Of a stretch of 37,316 nucleotides of DNA, positions 7,338-15,370 are shown piece after piece. Numbering within the stretch: position 1 is the stretch's first letter; each line of letters begins with the position of its first letter. A model generated the notes under the pieces. The model made no database searches and was not told the origin of the DNA. It saw only the letters and a list, made by a program, of their open reading frames with translations. The stretch lies in assembly GCA_031179215.1 (NCBI GenBank), contig JAPSIA010000015.1, positions 1-37,316 of the forward strand, given 5' to 3'. Position numbers and translations under genes: made by a program. Source of the stretch: Agrococcus sp. Lineage in GTDB: Bacteria > Actinomycetota > Actinomycetes > Actinomycetales > Microbacteriaceae.

Positions 7338-8663
7338 ATGCTGCCCACCGGCTCGCACGACAGCGCCCCCGAGCTCGACGAGCTCATCTTCATCGCGACG
7401 ACCGACATCGCCGCGCGCACGAAGGGCCGCTCGATGCGGCTCGCCGACTTCCGCGACGACACCTCGCTCGGCTGGGTCCCGGCCAACCTCGGCATCGGAT
7501 CGCTCGGCCACATCGTCGACGACATCCCCTACGGCTCGACGGGCGACCTGCGCCTCAAGCCCGACCCCTCCTCCCGCACCCGCATCGACGGCATCCCCGG
7601 TCGACCGCCGCTCACGATCGTCTTCGCCGACCTCGTCGACACCGACGGCTCGGCGTGGGAGAGCTGCCCGCGCACGTTCCTGCGCGAGGCCGTCGACCAG
7701 CTGCGCGACGAGTTCGGCATCACGACGCGCTGCTCCTTCGAGCACGAGTTCATGGATGTGAGCGCGCAGGGCGACCACCACCCGTTCTCGCTGCAGGCGT
7801 TCCGGAACGCCGAGCCGCTCGGCTCGACGCTCATGAGCGTGCTGCACCGCGCCGGGCTCGAGCCCGAGACGTGGCTGCCGGAGTACGGCCGCCACCAGTA
7901 CGAGATCACCGTCGCGCCGACCGACGCCGTCGCGGCCGCCGACCGCGCGATCCTCGTGCGCGACATCGTCTACGACATCTTCACCGCGCACGGCCGCGAG
8001 GCGTCGTTCGCACCCGTCGTCGCGCCCGGCGAGACCGGCAACGGCGTGCACGTGCACTTCGGCCTCGACGACGCCGATGGCAGGACGCTCGTGTTCGACG
8101 CCGAGCGACCCGGGCGCCTGTCCGAGCTCGCCGGCAGCTTCGCGGCGGGCATCGTGCGCCACGGCCCGGCCATGGCCGCCCTGTTCGCGCCGCTCGCGAC
8201 GAGCTACCTGCGGCTGGCCCCGCACAACTGGTCGACCGCTCGCGCGTTCCTCGGGCTGCAGAACCGCGAGGCGCTCCTGCGCATCTGCCCCACGAACGAG
8301 ATCGATGGACGCGACCCGAGCGGGCAGCTGCACTTCGAGTTCCGCGGCAGCGACATCGGCGCGAACCCGTGGATCCTGCTCGGCATGATCCTCCGCGCGG
8401 GCATGCAGGGCCTGCGCGAGGGGCTCGCGACGCCCGAGATCGTCGAGGGCGAGCTCGACCTCGACGGCCGCGACGCCGGGCTCGCGCGACTGCCGCGCGA
8501 CCTCGAGGAGGCGCTCGACACCCTCAAGCGCGACGAGATCGTCTCCGGCTGGTTCTCGCCCGCGTTCCTCGCGACCTACGAGGCGATCAAGCGCGACGAG
8601 TTCGCCTCGGTGCAGGCGCGCTCGCTCGCCGAGCAGTGCGAGGTGTACACGCGTGTCTACTGA
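7338..8663 (+). CDS. Glutamine-synthetase-family ligase (gamma-glutamyl-amide synthetase type)
   Basis: 441 residues of the GS type I fold. Visible are the beta-grasp-like N-terminal part, the metal-binding ETxxE-equivalent CSFEHEFM, the His-rich loop GNGVHVHFGL, a region equivalent to the Arg-rich motif (RLAPHNWSTARAFLGLQNREALLRICP region), and the acidic EFRGSD motif. It is shorter than GlnA and divergent in the NxxY/PGxEAP region, so it is unlikely to be the housekeeping enzyme. Relatives include PuuA, IpuC and the C-terminal half of fungal FluG, which attach glutamate to an amine through its gamma-carboxyl. It directly precedes, with an 11-base overlap, an amidohydrolase of the kind fused to GS in FluG. 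The amine substrate is unknown. Confidence 0.85.
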   Translation: MLPTGSHDSAPELDELIFIATTDIAARTKGRSMRLADFRDDTSLGWVPANLGIGSLGHIVDDIPYGSTGDLRLKPDPSSRTRIDGIPGRPPLTIVFADLVDTDGSAWESCPRTFLREAVDQLRDEFGITTRCSFEHEFMDVSAQGDHHPFSLQAFRNAEPLGSTLMSVLHRAGLEPETWLPEYGRHQYEITVAPTDAVAAADRAILVRDIVYDIFTAHGREASFAPVVAPGETGNGVHVHFGLDDADGRTLVFDAERPGRLSELAGSFAAGIVRHGPAMAALFAPLATSYLRLAPHNWSTARAFLGLQNREALLRICPTNEIDGRDPSGQLHFEFRGSDIGANPWILLGMILRAGMQGLREGLATPEIVEGELDLDGRDAGLARLPRDLEEALDTLKRDEIVSGWFSPAFLATYEAIKRDEFASVQARSLAEQCEVYTRVY

Positions 8664-9819
8664 CGAGCGAGCGGATGCGGCCCGGGCGACGAGCCTCGAG
8701 GGGATGCCGCTGTTCGACCACCACTGCCACGGCGTCGTGACGGCGCCGCTCGAGCGGGCCGCCTTCGAGGACCTCATCACCGAGTCGGACTGGGCGGCAC
8801 CCGAGGGCACGACGCACTTCGACACGCAGGTGGGCTTCGCCATCCGCCGGTACTGCGCTCCCGTGCTCGGGCTGCCGCCCTTCGCGAGCCCCGAGGCGTA
8901 CCTCGCGCGGCGGCGAGAGCTCGGGGCGGGTGCGAGCGAGCTGCTGCTGCGCGCGACGGGCATCAGCGACTACGGCATCGAGACGGGCCACCGCGGCGAC
9001 GAGATCCTCGATCCGGCGGGCATGGCGGTGGCGGGTGCGGCGCGCGCGCACGAGATCGTGCGGCTCGAGCGCCTGGCGGAGGAGCTCATGCTCAGCGGCT
9101 GCGCGCCGACGGCCTTCCGCGACGACTTCGGCCGGCTCCTCGACGAGCGGCTCCAGCACGCCATCGGGGTCAAGTCGATCGCCGCGTACCGCATCGGGCT
9201 CGACTTCGACCCGGCCCGACCCTCCGATGCCGAGGTGGATGCCGCCGTCGAGGCGTGGTCGGCGCGCATCGCCGCGGGGGAGCCCGCGAGGCTCGACGAC
9301 CCGATCGTGATCCGGCACCTGCTGTGGGCGGCCGTCGACCGCGCGTGCGCCATCCAGTTCCACATCGGCTACGGCGACGCCGACGTCGACCTGCACCGGT
9401 GCAGCCCCCTGCTGCTCACGGAGTTCCTGCGCCGCACCCGCGCGTCGGGCGCGCGCGTGCTGCTGCTGCACTGCTATCCCTTCCACCGCGAGGCCGGCTA
9501 CCTCGCCCAGGTCTTCCCGCACGTCTACTTCGACGTCGGCCTCGCGATCAACTACACGGGCTCGCGCTCGGTCGAGGTGATCGCCGAGACGCTCGAGCTC
9601 GCGCCGTTCCACAAGATCCTGTTCTCCTCCGACGCCTTCGGCGTCGCCGAGCTCTTCCACCTCGGGGCGCTGCTGTTCCGCCGCGGCCTCGAGCAGGCGC
9701 TCGACGCGTTCGCCGAGCGCGACGGCTGGCCGGCGGCGGAGCGACAGCGCGTCGCCGAGCTCATCGCGTGGCGCAACGCCGAGCGGGTGTACGGCCCTCC
9801 GGCGGCGGGAGCGGCGTGA
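8653..9819 (+). CDS. FluG-type amidohydrolase (metal-dependent hydrolase)
   Basis: 388 residues, GTG start inside the end of the ligase gene. It is an amidohydrolase-2-like TIM-barrel enzyme: metal-binding LFDHHCHG at the N-terminus (residues about 18-25), central VLLLHCYPFHREAGYL, and the metal/catalytic Asp in ILFSSDAFGV near residue 325. The same family forms the N-terminal half of fungal FluG and of plant nodulin-6/FluG proteins, where the GS-like half follows. Here the two halves are separate, overlapping genes in reverse order. The likely role is hydrolysis of a gamma-glutamyl amide or another amide/ring intermediate made in the same operon (inference). Confidence 0.8.
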   Translation: MSTDERADAARATSLEGMPLFDHHCHGVVTAPLERAAFEDLITESDWAAPEGTTHFDTQVGFAIRRYCAPVLGLPPFASPEAYLARRRELGAGASELLLRATGISDYGIETGHRGDEILDPAGMAVAGAARAHEIVRLERLAEELMLSGCAPTAFRDDFGRLLDERLQHAIGVKSIAAYRIGLDFDPARPSDAEVDAAVEAWSARIAAGEPARLDDPIVIRHLLWAAVDRACAIQFHIGYGDADVDLHRCSPLLLTEFLRRTRASGARVLLLHCYPFHREAGYLAQVFPHVYFDVGLAINYTGSRSVEVIAETLELAPFHKILFSSDAFGVAELFHLGALLFRRGLEQALDAFAERDGWPAAERQRVAELIAWRNAERVYGPPAAGAA

Positions 9820-11063
9820 GCCCCGGCGCCGAGCAGCTCGTCGAGCTCGCCGCACGCTGGAGCGCGGCGCTCGAGCGCCAGCTGCCGGCGGCGGAGCGGC
9901 TGCGGCAGCAGCTGCACGCCGCCCCGCGGCTGTCGGGCGACGAGCACGAGACGACCGCTCGCATGACCCGCGAGCTCGAGGGAGTCGTGCGCTTCGACGC
10001 GGTGGCCGACGCGGGGGCCGTCGGCAGGGTCGGCCCCGAGCACGGCCCCGCGGTCGCGCTGCGCGCCGAGCTCGACGCGCTCCCGATGCGAGAGCGCACG
10101 GGCGCCCGCTTCGCGGCGAGCGGCGAGGCGATGCACGCGTGCGGCCACGACGTGCACCTCGCGGCGCTCGCCGCGCTGCTGCGGGCATCCGCCGCGCTCG
10201 CGCTGCCGGTCGGCCTCGCCGCGCTGCTGCAGCCGCGCGAGGAGGCCTACCCCTCCGGCGCGCTTGACGTGCTGCGCGAGGGTGTGCTCGAGCGCCACGA
10301 GGTCGCCCACGTGATCGCCGCCCACGTGCACCCCGGTGTGCCGGTCGGCGCGGTCGCCGCGGGCGGCGGCTTCATCAACGCGGCCGCGGACGAGATCGAG
10401 GTGCGCGTCGAGGGCCGCGGGGGCCACGGGGGCTACCCGCACGAGGGCTCCGACACGGTCGCGGCCATCGCGCACATCGCCACGGGGATCCCGGAGGTCG
10501 TGCGCCGCACCGTCGCCCCGCTCAACCCCGCGATCATCAGCGTCGGCACGCTGACGGCCGGCGACGGCGCGGCGAACGTGCTGCCGGCGCACGCGCGACT
10601 GCTCGCGACGATGCGCACGACGGATCCCGCCGACCGCGAGCCGCTGTTCCAGGCGGTGCGGGCGATGGCCGAGCGGGTCGCCGCGGCGTTCGGCACGCGC
10701 GCCGAGGTCGTGCGCACCGAGGGAGAGCCCGTGCTCGTCAACGACCACGAGCTCGCGCTCGGCGCCGACGACTGGCTCGCGCGGCTCGGGGTCGACGGCG
10801 CAGAGCCGATGCGGTCGCTCGGCGCGGACGACTTCTCCTACTTCAGCGACGCGGTGCCGTCGCTCATGATGTTCGTGGGCGTCGAGACCGCGGGGGAGCA
10901 GCCGCAGCCCGCGCTGCACCACCCCCGCTTCCTGCCGGGCTCCGAGGCTGTCGGCGCCGTCGCGCGCGCGCTGCTCGCGGGCTACCTCGCCGCGGCCGAG
11001 CGGGTGCTCGGCATCGAGCACCACCGCGATCCGCTCGTCGCCTCCGGCCGCGGTGGCGCGTGA
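9816..11063 (+). CDS. M20-family amidohydrolase/peptidase
   Basis: 415 residues of the M20D (HipO/AmhX/IAA-amino acid hydrolase) family. The metal and catalytic residues are visible: the Asp region ALRAELDALPMRE, the zinc site HACGHDVH, the catalytic Glu pair in LLQPREEAYPSG, the dimerisation-domain motif GRGGHGGYPHEG, and the C-terminal zinc His in ALHHPRF. It hydrolyses an amide between an acyl group and an amino acid or amine in the cytoplasm. The GTG at 9816 overlaps the preceding stop (GTGA) and has GGGAG upstream. As part of this operon it may release the substrate amine from an imported conjugate, or glutamate from a gamma-glutamyl product (inference). Confidence 0.9.
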   Translation: MSPGAEQLVELAARWSAALERQLPAAERLRQQLHAAPRLSGDEHETTARMTRELEGVVRFDAVADAGAVGRVGPEHGPAVALRAELDALPMRERTGARFAASGEAMHACGHDVHLAALAALLRASAALALPVGLAALLQPREEAYPSGALDVLREGVLERHEVAHVIAAHVHPGVPVGAVAAGGGFINAAADEIEVRVEGRGGHGGYPHEGSDTVAAIAHIATGIPEVVRRTVAPLNPAIISVGTLTAGDGAANVLPAHARLLATMRTTDPADREPLFQAVRAMAERVAAAFGTRAEVVRTEGEPVLVNDHELALGADDWLARLGVDGAEPMRSLGADDFSYFSDAVPSLMMFVGVETAGEQPQPALHHPRFLPGSEAVGAVARALLAGYLAAAERVLGIEHHRDPLVASGRGGA

Positions 11064-12401
11064 GCGCGCCCGCGCCCGAGGTCACGTCGCTCATCGATCG
11101 CGACGCTCGCGCCATCGCGGGTGTCGAGCGCCTGCGGTTCTTCCCGCTCGCGGCGGTCGCCGGTCGAGGCTCGATGCTCGTGGAGGCCGGAGGCCGCGAG
11201 CTGCTCGACCTCAGCGCGAGCTGGACGGCGACCGGCTTCGGCCACGGCAATCCGGCGATCGTCGAGGCCATCGCGCGCGCCGCGGCCGAGGCGCCTGGGG
11301 CGTCGATCCTCTCGGGGACGCACCCCGAGGCCGTCGCGCTCGCCGAGGAGCTGCTCGAGCTCGTGCCGGCGCGCGGCTCCGGCGAGCGGCGGGTGTACCT
11401 CGGGCACGCGGGCACCGACGCGAACGACGTCGCGCTGCGCGGCAGCCGGCACGCGACGGGGCGCCCGGGCGTGCTCGCGTTCGAGCAGGGCTACCACGGC
11501 GGACTCGGGACGGCGCAGGGCGTCTCAGGCGTGCACGTCGCCGCCGGGGCGAGCGCTGCGCCCGGCGTGCGCTTCCTGCCCTACCCCGACCCCTACCGCC
11601 CGCACACGGGCGACGCCGCGACCGTCGTCGACGACGTGCTGCGGCGTGCTGCAGCCGTGCTCGCCGAGCGCACCACGGCAGCGGTCATCGTCGAGCCCCT
11701 GCAGTCCGACGGCGGCGTGATCGTGCCGCCCGAGGGCTTCCTGGCCGGCTTGCGGGCCCTGTGCGACGAGCACGGCACCTACCTCATCGTCGACGAGGTG
11801 AAGGTCGGCCTCGGGCGCACGGGCCGCACGCACGCGTTCGAGCACCACGGCATCGTGCCCGACGTCGTCACGCTCGGGAAGGCCCTCGGCGGCGGGCTGC
11901 CGCTCTCGGCCGCGGTCGGACCCGCCGCGGTGCTCGACGAGCCGACGGCCTCGGCGCTCATGACCACGATCGGCAACCCCGTCTCGTGCGCCGCCGGCCG
12001 CGCGGTGCTCGCGCTCGTGCGCGACGGCGCCGCGACGCGCGGCGCGCTCGAGCGCGGCGCCCAGCTGCGCGGCCTGCTCGATGCCTACGCCCGCAGCGGC
12101 AGACCGGGGGCCGCGGGTCGGCGACGTGCGCGGGCAGGGGCTCTCGCTCGGCATCGAGCTCGTCCGCGGACGAGCCGACGATGCGCCGGATGCGGCGCTC
12201 ACCGCGGAGGCGGCGTATCGGGCGTGGGAGCTCGGCGCCGTCGCGTACCCCGTGCGCGGGAACGTGCTCGAGCTGACGCCGGCGCTCACCATCAGCGCCG
12301 ACGAGGTGGAGCGGGCGGCGGCGCTGCTCGCGCGCGCGATCGACGACGCGGCGACCGGCGCGGTCTCCGACGAGCAGATCGCCCCCTACCGCGGCTGGTA
12401 G
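11060..12401 (+). pseudogene. Class III aminotransferase with a frameshift at a G run
   Basis: The first part (frame of the GTG at 11060, GTGA overlap with the previous stop) is a class III PLP aminotransferase. It has the substrate region SWTATGFGHGNPAIVEA, the DEVKVGLGRTG motif and the PLP-lysine K274 in TLGKALGGGLPLSA. Similarity stops near residue 350, and the missing C-terminal domain (PRVGDVRGQGLSLGIELV to a TAG at 12399-12401) continues in another frame. The frames join if one G is removed from the five-G run at 12106-12110, giving 446 residues, a normal family length. Either a true frameshift mutation or a sequencing/assembly indel explains this; the rest of the operon looks intact and selected. 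Expected role: transamination of an omega-amino compound, comparable to PuuE. Confidence 0.85.
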
Positions 12402-12407
12402 GCCGCC

Positions 12408-13286
12408 TCAGGACGCGGGGTCGGCGGTGCCGGCGCGCATGGACTCGATCGCCTCGAGCCGCCGCCTGCCGGCCTCGCCCATCCGATCGGTGACCGCGGC
12501 GATGACGGCCTCGACGAGCGCGAGGGCGGGCACGAGCGAGTCGAAGGGCGAGGGAGCGCCGACCTCGGCCGGCAGCACGGTGGTGGCGACATCGGCCGCG
12601 GGGGAGAGCCAGCGGTCGGTGAACAGCACGACCTCGGCACCGCGCTCGGCCGCCTGCTGCGCGACCCGCACGACCGCGGGGTCGTAGCGGCGGTAGTCGA
12701 AGGCCACGAGCACGTCACCGCGCCGCGCATCCGAGACCGACGCGAGTCGCGCGAGCTCGGTGTCGTCGATGACGGTGACGCCGGGCCGCAGCAGCATGAG
12801 GTGCGCGCCGAGGTACTGCGCGAGCATGCGGCTGAACCGGCCGCCGAGGAGCGAGACGCGCAGCCGCGGCTGCGAGAGCAGCGCGACGGCCCGGTCGAAC
12901 TCGCTGCGCGGGAGGGCGCCGATCGTGCCCTCGATGCCGGCGGAGAAGACGCGCGCCGCGCGAGCGAGATCGCCGTCGCCCCACTGGATGTCCTCGCGCC
13001 CGTACTGCTCGAGGGGCGAGCCGAGGCGCTCGTGCACCTCGCGCATGAGCCGTCGCTGGAAGTCGGGGTAGCCCGAGAAGCCGAGCCGAGCGACGAACCG
13101 CACGACCGTCGGCGGGCTCACGCCCGCGCGCTTGGCGAGCTCGGCCACGGTCTCGAGCCCGGCGATCGGGTAGTTCGCCAGCAGGGTGCGGCCGACCTTG
13201 CGCTCACCGGCGCTCAGCGCGTCGAGCGCGCCGCGCACGACGTCGCGCAGCGGTCCTGCGCCTGCGCCATCGCCGAGCTCCGTCAC
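12408..13286 (-). CDS. MurR/RpiR-family transcriptional regulator
   Basis: 292 residues. The N-terminal RpiR-type helix-turn-helix (AELAKRAGVSPPTVVRFVAR, about residues 49-68, then LGFSGYPDFQRRLM) is followed by a SIS domain (VSLLGGRFSRMLAQYLGAHL). SIS domains in this family bind phosphosugars or other small effectors. GTG at 13286 has a strong ribosome-binding site (GGAGGG, six bases away). It is convergent with the aminotransferase gene, six bases apart. A 15-bp site about 20 bases before its start is nearly identical to one in the promoter of the permease operon. It is therefore most likely the local regulator of 5896-12401 and of itself. Confidence 0.9.
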   Translation of the reverse strand: MTELGDGAGAGPLRDVVRGALDALSAGERKVGRTLLANYPIAGLETVAELAKRAGVSPPTVVRFVARLGFSGYPDFQRRLMREVHERLGSPLEQYGREDIQWGDGDLARAARVFSAGIEGTIGALPRSEFDRAVALLSQPRLRVSLLGGRFSRMLAQYLGAHLMLLRPGVTVIDDTELARLASVSDARRGDVLVAFDYRRYDPAVVRVAQQAAERGAEVVLFTDRWLSPAADVATTVLPAEVGAPSPFDSLVPALALVEAVIAAVTDRMGEAGRRRLEAIESMRAGTADPAS

Positions 13287-13304
13287 GCCTCACCCTCCGT
13301 GCTT

Positions 13305-13319
13305 GGAACAGACGTTACA
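13305..13319 (-). promoter_or_regulatory. RpiR-type operator in front of rpiR
   Basis: On the minus strand it reads TGTAACGTCTGTTCC and matches 13 of 15 bases of the site at 5811-5825. The dyad is GTAAC-GTCT-GTTCC. The TAACGT part could be the -10 box, as TAATGT is at the other site. Confidence 0.6.
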
Positions 13320-13340
13320 GGCGCGGCGCCGCGGCCGCTC

Positions 13341-13625
13341 CTAGGCGAGCGTGAGGAAGAGGCGCTCGAGCTCCTGGGTCGTCAGTCCCTCGCGATCCTG
13401 CGAGCCCTCGGGATCGCCGACGCAGTCCTCCATCGCGCCCGCGACCACGACGAAGCCGGCGCGGTGCAGCGCCTGCGTGACGGCCGCGAGCTGCGTGACG
13501 ACGTCGCGGCACGGCGCACCGTCCTCGACGGCCTCGATCACGGCGTCGAGCTGCCCGCGCGCCCGCTTGAGGCGGTTGGCGACGCGGCGCTGCCGCGCGA
13601 GGCGCTCCTCGCTCGCGGCCGACAT
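13341..13625 (-). CDS. CsoR/CstR-family repressor lacking the copper histidine
   Basis: 94 residues of the DUF156 (CsoR/RcnR/CstR) family: basic helix RQRRVANRLKRARGQLDAVI, then APCRDVVTQLAAVTQALHRAG, then MEDCV. The two cysteines (C39 and C68) are spaced 29 residues apart, as in CsoR and CstR. The copper-ligand His of CsoR, four residues before the second Cys, is Ala64 here. The C..C pattern without this His is typical of CstR, which senses persulfides. The gene follows thioredoxin with a single base between stop and start. A fitting operator lies upstream of the pair, so the unit is probably autorepressed and induced by reactive sulfur or another thiol-active signal (inference). Confidence 0.85.
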   Translation of the reverse strand: MSAASEERLARQRRVANRLKRARGQLDAVIEAVEDGAPCRDVVTQLAAVTQALHRAGFVVVAGAMEDCVGDPEGSQDREGLTTQELERLFLTLA

Positions 13626-13626
13626 G

Positions 13627-14019
13627 TCAGGCCTGGTCGGCGGAGGCCTGCTCGCGCGCGGCCTGCTGCTCGGCGATCTTCGCGCGCACCTCGTCCATGT
13701 CGAGGTCGCGCACGGCACCGATGAGCTGCTCGAGCTGCGGGCCGGGCAGGGCGCCGGGCTGCGAGAAGACGAGCACGCCGTCGCGGAAGGCCATGAGGGT
13801 CGGGATCGACGTGATCTGGAAGCCCGCGGCGAGCTCCTGCTCGGCCTCGGTGTCGACCTTCCCGAAGACGATGTCCTGGTGCTGCTCGGAGGCCTGCTCG
13901 AAGATGGGGCCGAACATGCGGCACGGGCCGCACCACGCTGCCCAGAAGTCCAGCAGCACGATGCCGCCGTCGTCGATCGTCTGCTCGAGCGAGTCCTTGG
14001 TGATCTCGATGGTTGCCAT
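13627..14019 (-). CDS. trxA: Thioredoxin
   Basis: 130 residues, cytoplasmic. It has the thioredoxin fold with the active site FWAAWCGPCRMFGP and the conserved cis-Pro in TSIPTLMAFRDG. About 20 extra residues rich in Ala, Gln and charge extend the C-terminus beyond a standard thioredoxin. It reduces protein disulfides or persulfides. The start is the ATG at 14019, where homology begins; GGAGG ends only one base before it, an unusually short spacing. It is co-transcribed with the CstR-like repressor. Because of this context it may be a stress-induced thioredoxin rather than the housekeeping one (inference). Confidence 0.93.
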   Translation of the reverse strand: MATIEITKDSLEQTIDDGGIVLLDFWAAWCGPCRMFGPIFEQASEQHQDIVFGKVDTEAEQELAAGFQITSIPTLMAFRDGVLVFSQPGALPGPQLEQLIGAVRDLDMDEVRAKIAEQQAAREQASADQA

Positions 14020-14030
14020 GCCTCCAGCGT

Positions 14031-14046
14031 ATACCCCCAGGGGTAT
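14031..14046. promoter_or_regulatory. CsoR/CstR-type operator
   Basis: ATACCCC-CA-GGGGTAT is a perfect 7+7 inverted repeat 11 bases before the thioredoxin start. It has the G-tract plus TA-flank form known for CsoR and CstR operators. The CstR-like gene in the same operon is the obvious binder. Confidence 0.8.
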
Positions 14047-14143
14047 CCCCGCCGTGCGCGCGACGCCGCTCGAGGACACCCCTCGACACCGACGCGGGGA
14101 CGCGGCATCGTGGTGGTCCCATCGACGACGAGGGAGAACCGCA

Positions 14144-14566
14144 ATGGCCGACGACACCGACGACTCGAGCGACGCGAGCGACGCGGGGCCCGACGGAGGG
14201 CACGTGCGCAGCGGACCGGAGGCATCCGACTCGCTGCGCTACTCGCAGGAGGTGACCTCGCCGGAGGACGAGCCGGAGCGCGCAGGCCGCAGCCTCGCCA
14301 CGACGAGCCACGACGTGATCCGCCAGTGGGCCGAGGCGCGCGACGCCGTGCCGGCGACCGTCGACGGCACCGAGCACGACGGGCACCTGGGCGTGCTGCG
14401 GCTCGACTTCGGGGGCGATTCCGATCGGCTGCGGCACGTCGAGTGGGACGAGTGGTTCGCGACCTTCGACGAGCGGCGCCTCAACTTCATCTACCAGGAG
14501 GACCACACCGACGGCTCGCCGTCGACCTTCTTCCGGCTCGACAACCCCGAGCGCGAGGACGGCTGA
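14144..14566 (+). CDS. Small conserved protein of unknown function
   Basis: 140 residues, soluble and acidic. A disordered Asp/Ser/Gly-rich head (1-50) precedes a compact part: HDVIRQWAEARDAVPATVDG, then GVLRLDFGGD, then VEWDEWFATFDERRLNFIYQ. This matches the pattern of a small family widespread in bacteria that databases often mislabel as 1,4-alpha-glucan branching enzyme. No biochemical role is known to me. ATG at 14144 has GGGAG upstream. It is divergent from the thioredoxin operon, and the shared 124-base gap holds the CstR-type operator, so it might be co-regulated. Confidence 0.8.
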   Translation: MADDTDDSSDASDAGPDGGHVRSGPEASDSLRYSQEVTSPEDEPERAGRSLATTSHDVIRQWAEARDAVPATVDGTEHDGHLGVLRLDFGGDSDRLRHVEWDEWFATFDERRLNFIYQEDHTDGSPSTFFRLDNPEREDG

Positions 14567-14572
14567 GCGGCC

Positions 14573-15370
14573 TCAGTACGAGTCGGTCGGCCCCTGCGGC
14601 TGCTTGAGCCGCGCGACCGCGGCCTCCGAGCCGCGCGCCATGAGCGTCACATCGGCCGCGACGAAGACGAACGCGGCACCGCGAGCGATGCAGCGGTCGG
14701 CGTCGGCGGCCGCGAACGCGTTCACGCCGACGGGCTTGCCTGCCGCGCGCACCGCGTCGATCGTCGCGTCGACCGCCTGCACGACCGCCGGCTCCGACGG
14801 CCGCCCGGGGTGGCCGAGCGATCCCGCGAGGTCGGCAGGGCCGATGAAGACCGCGTCCACCCCGTCGACCGCGGCGATCTCGGCGGCGTTCGCCGCCGCC
14901 TCTGCCGTCTCGATCTGCACCGTGACCGACACGTGCCGGTCGGCCTCGCCGACGTAGCCCGCGATGCGCCCCCACCGCGACGAGCGCGCGAGCGCGGAGC
15001 CGATGCCGCGCGTGCCCTCCCGCTCGCCGGGCGCGCCGGGGTAGCGCGCGGCGCGCACGGCGGCGCTGGCCTCCTCGGCGGTCGAGACCATGGGCACGAG
15101 CAGGTTCTCGGCGCCGAGGTCGAGCACCTGCTTGATGACGACGGGGTCGTTCCACGGCACCCGCACGATCGTCGTGACGGGGTACGCGGCCGCGGCCTGC
15201 AGGATCGGCAGCATCTCCGAGATCGAGATGGGCCCGTGCTCGCCGTCGACGAGCAGCAGGTCGGCGCCGGAGCCGGCCATGATCTCGGCGGCGAGGGCGC
15301 TGCCGGAGGCGTTCCACAGGCCCACGAGCGGAGCCTGCGCGGCGGCGAGCGCTTCGCGGAAGGTGCTCAT
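14573..15370 (-). CDS. hpaI: 4-hydroxy-2-oxoheptanedioate aldolase
   Basis: 265 residues of the HpcH/HpaI class II aldolase family. It cleaves 4-hydroxy-2-oxoheptane-1,7-dioate to pyruvate and succinic semialdehyde, the last step of homoprotocatechuate meta-cleavage. Diagnostic stretches are GLWNASGSALAAEIMAGSGA, LLLVDGEHGPISI, the metal-binding Glu in VTVQIETAEA, and FIGPADLAGSLG. The ATG at 15370 overlaps the hpaH stop (ATGA), so it is the last gene of the hpa operon. It converges with the small gene ending at 14566, six bases away. Assignment to HpaI rather than another pyruvate aldolase rests on the operon. Confidence 0.92.
   Translation of the reverse strand: MSTFREALAAAQAPLVGLWNASGSALAAEIMAGSGADLLLVDGEHGPISISEMLPILQAAAAYPVTTIVRVPWNDPVVIKQVLDLGAENLLVPMVSTAEEASAAVRAARYPGAPGEREGTRGIGSALARSSRWGRIAGYVGEADRHVSVTVQIETAEAAANAAEIAAVDGVDAVFIGPADLAGSLGHPGRPSEPAVVQAVDATIDAVRAAGKPVGVNAFAAADADRCIARGAAFVFVAADVTLMARGSEAAVARLKQPQGPTDSY

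Noticed and set aside
7338-8663. Housekeeping glutamine synthetase GlnA
   Set aside because: The protein is short and diverged in motifs conserved in GlnA, and it sits in a catabolic operon with a permease and amidohydrolases.
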